From positions 1 to 43,095 of the forward strand of contig JAJTFW010000027.1 in assembly GCA_021299095.1 (NCBI GenBank): 43,095 nucleotides of DNA, read 5' to 3'. Below, in pieces: positions 32,168-40,575 of the stretch. The notes under the pieces are model-generated. The model was not told the DNA's origin and made no database searches. It saw only the letters and a list, made by a program, of their open reading frames with translations. The position numbers and the translations under genes were made by a program. The stretch comes from Sphingobacteriales bacterium. Its GTDB lineage: Bacteria; Bacteroidota; Bacteroidia; AKYH767-A; OLB10. Each line of letters begins with the position of its first letter. The stretch's first letter is position 1.

Positions 32168-34840
32168 TCAATGGCTGACCACGATGCGTTCGGTCCATGC
32201 GGATCCTGCAGCATCGGTGATGCGTAGCATATAGGCTCCTGTCGACAAATTTGAGATGTCCACAACCGGTGTTGTGAAACCATCTTGCAGCGTTGACGGG
32301 GAAGCAACAATTCGGCCTTCCAAGTCGGTCAGTTCGGCTTGCACATTACCCATTCCCTCTGGCAGACGGATGGTGAGTTGAGTGCCTGTAGCCGGATTTG
32401 GGAATACCTCTAGACGGGTAGGCACGAAGCGAACGCTGATGATGTTGGAGTAGTCACTTGTACCATCTCGATCAACCTGACGAAGGCGGTAGTAGTTGAT
32501 TCCGCGGATTGGCTGACGATCATCGAGGACATATTTGCGAACCGTGGTTGAGAAACCTGCAGCCTGTACTCGGCCGATTGAGGTGAAATTGACTCCATCC
32601 GTGCTGCGTTCAACATCGAAGTAATCGCTGTTGACCTCCGAACTGGTAGTCCAATTCAACCCAACACTGGCGCTGCGGGCCTTTCCTTCAAACAAAACCA
32701 GCTCAACCGGCAGCGGATTGTTGAATCCGGTACCATTGGCTAATGCGAAATAGCTGTTGAAGGCATAAAATGGATCCGTATTAATTGCACCTGCAGGTGA
32801 TGTGCTCGCATCGCCACCAAGGTCAATCCATGAACCAGATCCATTATCACGAGCAACACGCAATCCGAGAGGCTCAGTCACTACATCATCGCTGCCGTAT
32901 ACAAGGTTCAACACCGCTGATGACAGGTTGGAAATGGATTCACGCTCCAGCCTGAAATACCGCACATCGGAAACGTGCGTAAGCGTTCCGGGTAAGCTAA
33001 AACCGAAGTTTTGTGCCGATGCATTAACCACTTCGGCCTTGTACTCAACCGGAGTCGTGTTGTTGTGCGCTACTGTCAGCGACATGGGGCGGAATGCAGC
33101 CTGATCACCTACGGGGAAGATCACAGTAGACTGGCTTGACAGTGAAAGACGGGCGTGGAAAGGGCCATCCACAAAGGATGCCATTGAACCAGGACTCCAA
33201 CTTGAACCTGTAAGACAAATCACAGGGCTCGCTGCTGTAGTCACCAATTTCCCGTCCATCAAATCGAGTCGACCTGCAACTTGAAATGAGCGATACATAT
33301 TCACACCCGCTGGTGTATTGATGCGAAGACTGTGCAAAGAGGTATTGGATGCCGCATTCATTCCAAGCGCCTGCCATCCCTCAATCGCCAGTGTACTGCT
33401 GCGCATATTCATTGTTCCATTGTTGAACAGTGTATGATTGTTATCGTAGGTACTGCTCAATGTAAGCGTACGGCTATCACCTGTGGCACCGCTGCTTGAA
33501 CGAATATCAAAGGTTTTATTGGCATCGATACGCAGACTCATCATTTGAATATCCTCCGTATTGTTCATGCTGGGACGAAGTGTAATATTAGCTCCGCCAG
33601 GTCCGGTTAGCCAAACGTGCGGAAACAGTACGTTTACATAGGGCGAGAACCGGAATGTTGAATTTGTCGGTGTCGAAGACCATCCGAACTGCATCGTTCC
33701 ACCTGTAATATCAACAAAGACGGAGTTACCCGAAAGATCGATATCACTAGCTGACGGACCACCATTGGTAGCCTTTTCAAATACCAGGGTTCCACCCGTC
33801 AACATGAATTGACTATCCGTATTTGAACCCATTGAAAGGGTCGTTTCACCAGTACTGGTACGACCCGCATTCAAACGGACCGTTCCTGAAGTCTGCAAAT
33901 AATTCAGTGCCGATGTAGGCTGAGTTGCAGATGGACGAATTCCGCCATTGACAATCATTGTTGCCGATGCACTGACAGAGATAGAAGGAACTGTTGCTCC
34001 GACCTGCTCATAGCGGATTCCGTCGGAACCGTTGGTGCTGCATACACGCAACGTACCCGATGTCACGATCAATGCGCCTTGAAGCGTCATCGAGGTGTTT
34101 GAAGGAGAAAGATCGACAGAGCCACCGGCAACGTGAAATTTCACATTCGGCGCAATTATCTGTGCGCTGGAAGCCGTACTATTTACTGAGAATGTTCCGC
34201 TATTGATGTGGCGGTATGTTCCGCGCTGTAAATCGATTGATTTGATAGCGACTTCAAATGGATTCGAAAAAACATTCAAGGTTTTGTTCTTATCCGCTTT
34301 ATTCAAGATCACTTGATTCAATGTCCATGATCCATTCCCATTGACATTTGCCGTTGTTGCGCTTCCGTTAAACGTCAGATTCACAAAATCATTCGCATCG
34401 AGGTATAGGTTTATGGAACCATTGTTACTCATCCCTCCTCCTACTGTTAAGCTGTGACTACGGCCAGCGTTCTGGTTGTATGCAACTGAACATCCAGTAG
34501 CCACATTAAGAAAGGTAGTTACCGTAAGGGAGTGGTTTGATGCACTTCCGAATAAAAGGCTTGCAAGCCCCGAGTCACCAACTGTAATGGAATACGCAGT
34601 GGCGTTGGCATCAATTGTAATCGCGTGGCCCTTGCCAATCATGATTACATCCGACGCACCTGGTAACGTCGTACCGGGATTGGGGTCACCGTGATAGAGC
34701 ATCGACCATGTTGCAGGGCTGCTCCAATTTCCCGATTGCCGGGAGAAATAGGTGGCAGCTTGAGTAGTTTGTGGTACTGCGAGCATGAAGCAGAAAATCT
34801 GAATCAGCAATGCCTTGAGGGTGTAAATGTTGTTTTTCAT
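32168..34840 (-). CDS. Large secreted protein with T9SS type A sorting domain
   Basis: The protein has 890 residues from the ATG at 34840. A signal peptide (LLIQIFCFMLAVPQTTQA) is followed by a long Ser/Thr/Asn/Gly-rich beta-strand region typical of exported beta-helix or adhesin-like proteins (starting YFSRQSGNWSSPATW). Near residue 775 a fibronectin-like segment (LNWTTSSEVNSDYFDVERS) appears. The last 75 or so residues are a T9SS sorting domain: LEVFPNPATG, a central AELTDLEGR, DISNLSTGAYMLRI and a basic end. No catalytic motif is visible; adhesion or a surface-layer role is an inference. The open frame continues 43 codons above this start without signal-peptide character. Confidence 0.82.
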   Translation of the reverse strand: MKNNIYTLKALLIQIFCFMLAVPQTTQAATYFSRQSGNWSSPATWSMLYHGDPNPGTTLPGASDVIMIGKGHAITIDANATAYSITVGDSGLASLLFGSASNHSLTVTTFLNVATGCSVAYNQNAGRSHSLTVGGGMSNNGSINLYLDANDFVNLTFNGSATTANVNGNGSWTLNQVILNKADKNKTLNVFSNPFEVAIKSIDLQRGTYRHINSGTFSVNSTASSAQIIAPNVKFHVAGGSVDLSPSNTSMTLQGALIVTSGTLRVCSTNGSDGIRYEQVGATVPSISVSASATMIVNGGIRPSATQPTSALNYLQTSGTVRLNAGRTSTGETTLSMGSNTDSQFMLTGGTLVFEKATNGGPSASDIDLSGNSVFVDITGGTMQFGWSSTPTNSTFRFSPYVNVLFPHVWLTGPGGANITLRPSMNNTEDIQMMSLRIDANKTFDIRSSSGATGDSRTLTLSSTYDNNHTLFNNGTMNMRSSTLAIEGWQALGMNAASNTSLHSLRINTPAGVNMYRSFQVAGRLDLMDGKLVTTAASPVICLTGSSWSPGSMASFVDGPFHARLSLSSQSTVIFPVGDQAAFRPMSLTVAHNNTTPVEYKAEVVNASAQNFGFSLPGTLTHVSDVRYFRLERESISNLSSAVLNLVYGSDDVVTEPLGLRVARDNGSGSWIDLGGDASTSPAGAINTDPFYAFNSYFALANGTGFNNPLPVELVLFEGKARSASVGLNWTTSSEVNSDYFDVERSTDGVNFTSIGRVQAAGFSTTVRKYVLDDRQPIRGINYYRLRQVDRDGTSDYSNIISVRFVPTRLEVFPNPATGTQLTIRLPEGMGNVQAELTDLEGRIVASPSTLQDGFTTPVVDISNLSTGAYMLRITDAAGSAWTERIVVSH

Positions 34841-34923
34841 GACCTTGAGTTCGTTGTGTCGGTTCCCATTTTGCGGGCTTGACATTCCTACGCCAGGTTC
34901 ATCATGAAGGTTCACACCCAATT

Positions 34924-35015
34924 TGTAAGAAAAAGTCAAAAAACGACCTGTTTCAGGGGCTTTGGGCAACGAATTGCCCGTACCTCTGAATTGAAAATCA
35001 GTTGGATTTCTTACA
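34924..35015 (-). terminator. Nested hairpins after udp, likely terminator
   Basis: A compact stem pairs TTCAGGGG (34952-34959) with CCTCTGAA (34983-34990, one G-U) and, inside it, GGGCAA with TTGCCC around CGAA (34964-34979). An outer 9-bp repeat, TGTAAGAAA (34924-34932) with TTTCTTACA (35007-35015), encloses it. On the minus strand T runs follow the inner hairpin, fitting termination of udp. It also lies in the possible leader of the T9SS gene. Confidence 0.5.
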
Positions 35016-35052
35016 GAATAAGGCGCCTATTGAAATCAGGTAAACCGCTGAT

Positions 35053-35928
35053 TTACAGTGATGAAAGACGATCCAAAACGGTTTGAATCAGGAGATGCAT
35101 ACTCGCATCCGCGTTCTTAGAAAATGCGTGCTCGATGCGATTAGCGACAATCACATTTGTACTGCAAGCTTTGTGGCCTAAAAGCCGTGCAAGACCGAAC
35201 ATCGCGCCGGTCTCCATTTCAAAATTGGTGACCCGGTGCTCGCCAAATCGGAAACTGTTGAGTTTCTCTATCATGTCCATGCGGGAGGGCTCAAGGCGGA
35301 TGCTGCGCATCTGAGGTGCATAAAATCCGGCACAAGAAGCAGTCATTCCGCTCACCATGCCCGGCGACAACAAATGAACAAGCCCGGGATCAGCCGATGC
35401 AAGGTAGGTCTGGGGCAAAACACCCAGGTTCGGATAATGCTGACGAAAGGCCTGCACGATCCGGGATTCATCTTCCGTATTGGTCATCCGGTAGTAGTTC
35501 AACAAACCATCCAGGCCCAAGCCGTGGGTTGAACAGACGAAACTATCAACGGGGATATCTGCCTGCAGAGCGCCCGATGTTCCGATGCGCACCAAACTGA
35601 TACTTGTCAGTTCCGGCTTTACCATACGCGTTTTCAAATCCACATTGACCAACGCATCAAGTTCGTTGTAAACGATATCGATGTTATCGGTTCCGATACC
35701 TGTGCTAATCACACTCATTCTTCGGCCCTTGTAGGTTCCTGTGTGCGTCACGAATTCGCGTTTTTGTTTACGAACCTCTACAGTATCGAAGTAGTCGCTG
35801 ACCATACCTACGCGATCGGGATCACCTACATTAATCACCACATCCGACAGCTCCTCGGGCAAGAGATTGAGGTGATAAACACTTCCGTCCTTGTTTAGGA
35901 TCAGTTCCGATTCGGCAATAGGCTTCAT
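35053..35928 (-). CDS. Nucleoside phosphorylase (uridine phosphorylase-like)
   Basis: The 291-residue protein belongs to the PNP/UDP phosphorylase family, which splits nucleosides with phosphate. The NVGDPDRVGMVSDYF phosphate/ribose-binding start, STGIGTDNIDIVYNEL and RIGTSGALQADI are visible. The later FEMETGAMFGLARLLGH carries the conserved Glu-Met-Glu that binds ribose. It resembles uridine phosphorylase more than purine enzymes, but specificity is inferred. ATG 35928 is preferred to one at 35955, which lies only 2 nt past a perfect -7 box and so probably precedes the transcription start. It is divergent from the stress-protein pair. Confidence 0.88.
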   Translation of the reverse strand: MKPIAESELILNKDGSVYHLNLLPEELSDVVINVGDPDRVGMVSDYFDTVEVRKQKREFVTHTGTYKGRRMSVISTGIGTDNIDIVYNELDALVNVDLKTRMVKPELTSISLVRIGTSGALQADIPVDSFVCSTHGLGLDGLLNYYRMTNTEDESRIVQAFRQHYPNLGVLPQTYLASADPGLVHLLSPGMVSGMTASCAGFYAPQMRSIRLEPSRMDMIEKLNSFRFGEHRVTNFEMETGAMFGLARLLGHKACSTNVIVANRIEHAFSKNADASMHLLIQTVLDRLSSL

Positions 35929-35944
35929 TCTGAGCGGGAATTGG

Positions 35945-35952
35945 TAATTTTG
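35945..35952 (+). promoter_or_regulatory. -7 box of the stress-protein genes
   Basis: TAATTTTG is a perfect TAnnTTTG octamer on the plus strand. Transcription from it would start near 35957, giving a leader of about 30 nt to the start at 35987. Confidence 0.5.
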
Positions 35953-35957
35953 CATGA

Positions 35958-35965
35958 CAAATATA
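35958..35965 (-). promoter_or_regulatory. -7 box of the nucleoside phosphorylase gene
   Basis: On the minus strand TATATTTG is a perfect TAnnTTTG octamer. Transcription would start near 35953, about 25 nt before the start codon. It lies 5 bp from the opposite-strand -7 box. Confidence 0.5.
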
Positions 35966-35986
35966 CCCGAATTACACTCTGAGACC

Positions 35987-36868
35987 ATGTCCACCGCAAA
36001 GCAACAGATCATCGTACCCATCGACTTCAGTGAACAATCCAAGATCGCCCTCAGCCAGTCCTACAACCTGGCGCGTATGACCCAATCGGACATCACTTTG
36101 CTCCACGTAATTGATGAAGCGCTTTTCACTTCCCTGCTTCATGTCTTTTCTTCCAACGAACAACAGGAAGAACTTCTGCGTACCGGTATACAGACTAAAC
36201 TGAACGAATTCGCGGCTGACGCCAGAAGCAAATCGGGACTTACGTTCAACACGCGTATCGAGAAAGGAAAAATCTATGATGTGGTAACGGAAGTTGCCGA
36301 AGAACTGAATGCATCCTTCATCGTCATGGGTACATCCGGTGAGTCCAGTCTTAAGAAGAAATTCATCGGATCCAATGCAGTTCGGGTGATCAGCGATGCA
36401 CCCTGCCCTGTAATCACCATTAAGGGAAAACAACACAACGCAGGTTGCAACACCATCGTTCTTCCACTGGACCTCAGCAAGGAAACCAAGGAGAAAGTCA
36501 ACAAATGCGTTGAAATCGCTCGGTTTTTCGGTTCGACTGTCAAGGTGATGTCGGTTATTGATACCAGCGATGAATTCCTGGTCAACAAACTTGAGCGCCA
36601 AATGAACCATGTGGTCGCATTTATTCAGGAGCAGGGACTTCAAAGTACTGGCGAGTTTGTAAATGGACGCGATATTTCAGACAGCGTGCTGGCCTATTCC
36701 AAGGGTGTGCAAGCCGACCTCATCATCATTATGACCCAAAAGGAATTGGAGTGGACAGAGTTCTTTATCGGAACCGAATCCCAGCAAATCATCAATGCGT
36801 CCGAAATTCCGGTTTGCTCCATCCGTCCTATTGCCCGAAAAGACACCACCGAATTCATCATCACCTAA
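35987..36868 (+). CDS. Tandem-domain universal stress protein (first of two)
   Basis: The 293-residue protein holds two UspA domains. The first has IIVPIDFSEQSKIALSQ and a complete ATP-binding motif, GTSG then nine residues then GSN. The second begins TIVLPLDLSKETKEKV but lacks the GxxG part (MTQKELEWTEFFIGTE), so it probably does not bind nucleotide. Such proteins aid survival in starvation or oxidative stress through unknown partners. I chose ATG 35987 because the upstream in-frame ATG at 35954 would precede the predicted transcription start. It is followed after 12 bp by a paralogue, which suggests tandem duplication. Confidence 0.88.
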   Translation: MSTAKQQIIVPIDFSEQSKIALSQSYNLARMTQSDITLLHVIDEALFTSLLHVFSSNEQQEELLRTGIQTKLNEFAADARSKSGLTFNTRIEKGKIYDVVTEVAEELNASFIVMGTSGESSLKKKFIGSNAVRVISDAPCPVITIKGKQHNAGCNTIVLPLDLSKETKEKVNKCVEIARFFGSTVKVMSVIDTSDEFLVNKLERQMNHVVAFIQEQGLQSTGEFVNGRDISDSVLAYSKGVQADLIIIMTQKELEWTEFFIGTESQQIINASEIPVCSIRPIARKDTTEFIIT

Positions 36869-36880
36869 CTCGCACCGATC

Positions 36881-37759
36881 ATGCAAAAGGATTTTCAGAT
36901 CAAGCGGATTCTTATCCCCTATGATTTTTCAGAAACTGCAGGCGCATGCCTGAATCACGCGGTCCATCTGGCCTCCCGGTTCAGCGCTGAATTATTCCTG
37001 CTTCACATCATTGAAACAAGCACATTTCCCGGCTTAATCGCCCATGCATTTTCGGGCTTCGAGAAAAAAGCTGAAGAATCATCGAATGAAAAACTGCAGG
37101 AACTTGCCGAGCAACTGACTCGGGAACATGGCTTGAAAGTGACTATCCTGACCGAAGCGGGGAAAATCTACAAGCGGATCGTACACGTTGCGCGTCAGGC
37201 CCACATCGATTTGGTCGTCATGGGCTCGCATGGTGATGCCGCTGGATCATATTCTGCAGGAAGCAATACGGTAAAAGTTGTTCAGGAGTGCTCATGCCCT
37301 GTGATTTCCATTCACCCCAACACACCGTTTACTGACTTCGACCGCATCGCACTTCCCATTGATGACAGTCCCGAGTCCCGGCAAAAAGTCAATTTTGCAA
37401 TGGAGATAGCCCGTAAGTTCGGTTCATCTGTTACGGTAATCGGTCTAACCACGAGCAGCAACGAAGATTACCTCCGAAAATTCCGTATCAAAGTGGAACA
37501 GGTAGAGGACTTTTTATTGGAACACGGCATCAAATCCGACTCGGTTTTCCGTGCGGGTGAGGATATCGCAAAAAACACCCTGGAAGCAGCGCGTGAGTTG
37601 AACGCCTCCTTGCTGGTCATCATGACAGAACAAGAGCCCTCGTTGAGCGGATTGCTGATGGGCAGTTACGCCAGCAAGATTGTCAACCGGTCTACTATCC
37701 CGGTTATGACTGTCCGCCCTGCCGAAGTCGATCCGGATCGCATCACCGTCACATTCTGA
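36881..37759 (+). CDS. Tandem-domain universal stress protein (second of two)
   Basis: The 292-residue paralogue has the same two-domain build: RILIPYDFSETAGACLNHA begins the first domain and RIALPIDDSPESRQK the second. The first domain's nucleotide motif is GSHG, eight residues, then GSN, one residue shorter than in the neighbour. The second domain again lacks GxxG (MTEQEPSLSGLLMGSY). It lies 12 bp after the first gene and ends before a terminator, so the pair forms one operon. Confidence 0.88.
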   Translation: MQKDFQIKRILIPYDFSETAGACLNHAVHLASRFSAELFLLHIIETSTFPGLIAHAFSGFEKKAEESSNEKLQELAEQLTREHGLKVTILTEAGKIYKRIVHVARQAHIDLVVMGSHGDAAGSYSAGSNTVKVVQECSCPVISIHPNTPFTDFDRIALPIDDSPESRQKVNFAMEIARKFGSSVTVIGLTTSSNEDYLRKFRIKVEQVEDFLLEHGIKSDSVFRAGEDIAKNTLEAARELNASLLVIMTEQEPSLSGLLMGSYASKIVNRSTIPVMTVRPAEVDPDRITVTF

Positions 37760-37779
37760 GCAGACATTTCCTATCTTAG

Positions 37780-37811
37780 AGACACCGGAATCTTACCGGT
37801 GTCTTTTTTTT
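37780..37811 (+). terminator. Terminator after stress-protein operon
   Basis: AGACACCGG pairs with CCGGTGTCT (37780-37788 and 37796-37804) around AATCTTA, followed by a run of T to 37811. The run ends four bases before the recQ start codon. Confidence 0.85.
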
Positions 37812-37815
37812 ACAC

Positions 37816-39726
37816 ATGAGCCACATCCATCAGGTCCTGAGTCAATACTGGGGTTACACCCGGTTCAGGCCTTTGCAGGAGGAAATTATCCGTTCTGTGA
37901 TGGAAGGCCATGATACACTGGCCTTACTCCCAACCGGTGGAGGCAAATCGATTTGCTTTCAGGTTCCCGCATTGGCGAAACCCGGACTTTGCCTTGTTGT
38001 TTCGCCCTTAATCGCACTCATGCGTGATCAGGAAGAACAACTGCGCTCCAAAGGCATTCGGGCAGCGAGCATTGTTAGCGGCATGAACCGGTCTGAGGTC
38101 ATGCGAACGATAGAAAATTGCATTCATGGTGATTACAAATTCCTGTATGTTTCACCAGAGCGTCTGAGCTCTGAACGCTTCAGGGAAGCCCTGCTCCACA
38201 TGCCGGTCAGCCTGATCGCGGTGGATGAAGCCCACTGTATTTCGCAATGGGGTCACGATTTTAGACCACCCTATCGGAAACTGGCCGAAATCCGCGATTT
38301 GTTTCCGAATGTTCCTGTACTTGCGTTGACGGCATCCGCCACTCCTGAAGTTCGTGACGATATACAACAACAGCTAAGATTCACCCAACCACGGGTATTC
38401 ACTGCCAGCTTTGCCCGCTCAAATATCTCTTATTTGTCGCGACACAGTGAAGACAAGCTCAACCATTTGCTTCGCATCCTCGCCTCAGTACCTGGAAGCG
38501 GAATCATTTATGTGCGGAACCGAAGACGGACACAGGAGATTGCCCATATACTGCACCAGTATGGAATCCGTGCTGATTTTTACCATGCCGGACTTGATCC
38601 GGCTTCGCGCCAACAACGGCAGGACAATTGGATGCAAGGACGCACCCGAATCATGGTTGCAACCAATGCATTCGGCATGGGAATCGACAAACCCGATGTG
38701 CGCTCTGTTGTTCACCTCGATTTACCTGAGAATCCGGAGAATTATTATCAAGAAGCCGGCAGGGCCGGACGCGATGGTAAGCGGTCCTTCGCAGTAGTCC
38801 TTTACAACAACGAAGACCTCCTGGAATTAGAACGACGCGCCGTGGCTGCTTTCCCTGATCGTGAACACATCCGATCGACCTATGCCGCCATGTGCAATTC
38901 CCTGAACATTCCATTCGGCGGCGGTGAAGGCATCCAACACCCATTCGAACTAACGTCGTTCTGCGCTCAATACAAACTTGAACCTGCCTCCAGCCTAGCG
39001 TGCCTTCACATGCTTGAACTTGCAGGCTATCTATCGCTCCATGACGCGGTATACATGCCTTCTCGCGTTATGATCCGGATCGGGCCCGAGCCCTTATACC
39101 ACTTCCAGGTTGAACAACCACGATTCGATCCGATTATCAAATGCCTGCTTCGCTCCTACGCCGGACTCTTTGATGTTTATACACGAATCAGCGAATTCGA
39201 AATCGCCAGGCGCTGCAAAACCGACACAGCTGTCATTCGCCAGCAATTGCAGACGCTCGCAGACCGGGAGATCATTTACTATGCACCTTCCAGCGACAAA
39301 GCCGGTGTCACCTTGCTTGAAGGCCGTATTCACGAACGGGACCTGAGAATCCCCACCGAACTACTGGAAATCCGCAAGGAGCGCTTTCAGGTCCGCAAGG
39401 AGGCATTGATTACCTTGCTTACAGATAAACACACCTGCAGAAGCATTCGACTGTTGGCCTATTTTGGAGAACATGGGGTGCTTCGCTGCGGAACTTGCGA
39501 TGTATGCAGGGAACGAAATAAAGTTCCGCTGAACGACATCCGAATTGATGAACTGCGCGAACGCATCCGTGGTATACTTCAGGATAAACCAATGCCCGCT
39601 TCAGAACTATTGATAGCATTGGGACCTGGCGGAACAAACGATGTTGAGGATGTCATTCGATGGATGCTTGATGGCGGTGAACTGCATACCGATGCGCTGG
39701 GCAGACTGGCCCTGCTTGAGCCCTGA
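37816..39726 (+). CDS. recQ: ATP-dependent DNA helicase RecQ
   Basis: RecQ unwinds DNA 3'-5' in recombination and repair. The 636-residue protein has motif 0 ([13 protein letters not shown]), Walker A (LPTGGGKS, Lys44) and DEAH (residues 137-140). Helicase motifs V and VI follow as [15 protein letters not shown] and [10 protein letters not shown]. The RecQ zinc site is complete at Cys541, Cys558, Cys561 and Cys564 (CGTCDVC). A winged-helix segment follows only in reduced form and no separate HRDC domain is clear, giving a shorter C-terminus than some family members. Its ATG lies immediately after the stress-operon terminator, so its own promoter position is unclear. Confidence 0.94.
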   Translation: MSHIHQVLSQYWGYTRFRPLQEEIIRSVMEGHDTLALLPTGGGKSICFQVPALAKPGLCLVVSPLIALMRDQEEQLRSKGIRAASIVSGMNRSEVMRTIENCIHGDYKFLYVSPERLSSERFREALLHMPVSLIAVDEAHCISQWGHDFRPPYRKLAEIRDLFPNVPVLALTASATPEVRDDIQQQLRFTQPRVFTASFARSNISYLSRHSEDKLNHLLRILASVPGSGIIYVRNRRRTQEIAHILHQYGIRADFYHAGLDPASRQQRQDNWMQGRTRIMVATNAFGMGIDKPDVRSVVHLDLPENPENYYQEAGRAGRDGKRSFAVVLYNNEDLLELERRAVAAFPDREHIRSTYAAMCNSLNIPFGGGEGIQHPFELTSFCAQYKLEPASSLACLHMLELAGYLSLHDAVYMPSRVMIRIGPEPLYHFQVEQPRFDPIIKCLLRSYAGLFDVYTRISEFEIARRCKTDTAVIRQQLQTLADREIIYYAPSSDKAGVTLLEGRIHERDLRIPTELLEIRKERFQVRKEALITLLTDKHTCRSIRLLAYFGEHGVLRCGTCDVCRERNKVPLNDIRIDELRERIRGILQDKPMPASELLIALGPGGTNDVEDVIRWMLDGGELHTDALGRLALLEP

Positions 39727-39740
39727 TCCCGGCATTTGAT

Positions 39741-39748
39741 TAGCTTTG
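39741..39748 (+). promoter_or_regulatory. -7 box of cdaA
   Basis: TAGCTTTG is a perfect TAnnTTTG octamer ending 7 nt before the cdaA ATG. The nearest TTG (39716-39718) is 22 nt upstream, slightly far for a -33 element. Confidence 0.5.
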
Positions 39749-39755
39749 GTTTTCC

Positions 39756-40541
39756 ATGGATCTGTTCAACTTCAGTTTCCTCGAAATCAGGCTGCTTGAC
39801 ATACTCGACATCCTGATAGTCGGATTCCTTTTATACAAGGTTTATCAGCTTTTGAAAGGCGGTGCCGCCATGCAGGTATTCATTGGAATCCTGGCTATTT
39901 ATCTGCTGTGGTGGCTTTTTGTCAAAATCCTCGACATGCAATTGCTCGGAGCACTACTTGGACAATTCATGAGCGTAGGTGTTTTGGCCCTGATCATCGT
40001 TTTTCAGCAGGAAGTCCGGCGCTTTCTCGTACTGCTTGGAAGCTCTTCTTTTGGAGCGCGGGGCAAGCGATTCCTGCCCTGGAAATGGGAAGCACCTACC
40101 AGCGCTCCGACCAACATCACTCCGATTGTAAAGGCTTGCAGTTCCATGTCCAAGAACAAAACCGGAGCCATTATTGTGATCAGCAGGGGTGCAGACCTCA
40201 GTTTTTATGAGAATACCGGCGATCTAATGGAAGCAGAAGTTTCCAAACGGCTCCTGGAAAGCATTTTTTTCAAAAACAGTCCGCTTCATGATGGCGCTGT
40301 TATTATCCGTAACAACCGAATAAAGGCCGCCCGTTGTGTGTTGCCTGTAACGGACAATACAGAACTCCCTGCGCATTACGGCATGCGACATCGAGCAGCG
40401 CTCGGCATCACCGAACAAAGCGATGCGGTTTCCATCATCGTTTCAGAAGAAACAGGCAGTATTTCACTCGCCGAGGAAGGAAAGATGCATTACAACATCA
40501 GCGCAGAGGAACTTGAGCGCCTGCTATCCGAATTGAAATAA
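39756..40541 (+). CDS. cdaA: Diadenylate cyclase CdaA (c-di-AMP synthase)
   Basis: CdaA makes the second messenger cyclic di-AMP, which controls osmolyte and potassium balance and the envelope. The 261-residue protein has three N-terminal membrane helices and a DAC (DisA_N) domain. The two catalytic motifs are intact: LHDGAVII (Asp179-Gly-Ala) and GMRHRAALG (Arg211-His-Arg213). In many bacteria cdaA lies beside regulators or folP; here it follows recQ by 29 bp. A terminator-like hairpin follows, overlapping the end of the converging membrane-protein gene. Confidence 0.93.
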   Translation: MDLFNFSFLEIRLLDILDILIVGFLLYKVYQLLKGGAAMQVFIGILAIYLLWWLFVKILDMQLLGALLGQFMSVGVLALIIVFQQEVRRFLVLLGSSSFGARGKRFLPWKWEAPTSAPTNITPIVKACSSMSKNKTGAIIVISRGADLSFYENTGDLMEAEVSKRLLESIFFKNSPLHDGAVIIRNNRIKAARCVLPVTDNTELPAHYGMRHRAALGITEQSDAVSIIVSEETGSISLAEEGKMHYNISAEELERLLSELK

Positions 40542-40553
40542 GCGATTCTACGG

Positions 40554-40575
40554 TGAGCGCTGTGCTCAGTTTTTT
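40554..40575 (+). terminator. Weak terminator after cdaA
   Basis: TGAGC pairs with GCTCA (40554-40558 and 40564-40568) around GCTGT and is followed by G and a run of six T. The 3' arm contains the stop codon of the converging gene. Confidence 0.5.

Noticed and set aside
35972-36643. 223-codon minus-strand frame opposite the first stress-protein gene
   Set aside because: It is fully antisense to a well-conserved UspA gene and shows no domain-like sequence.
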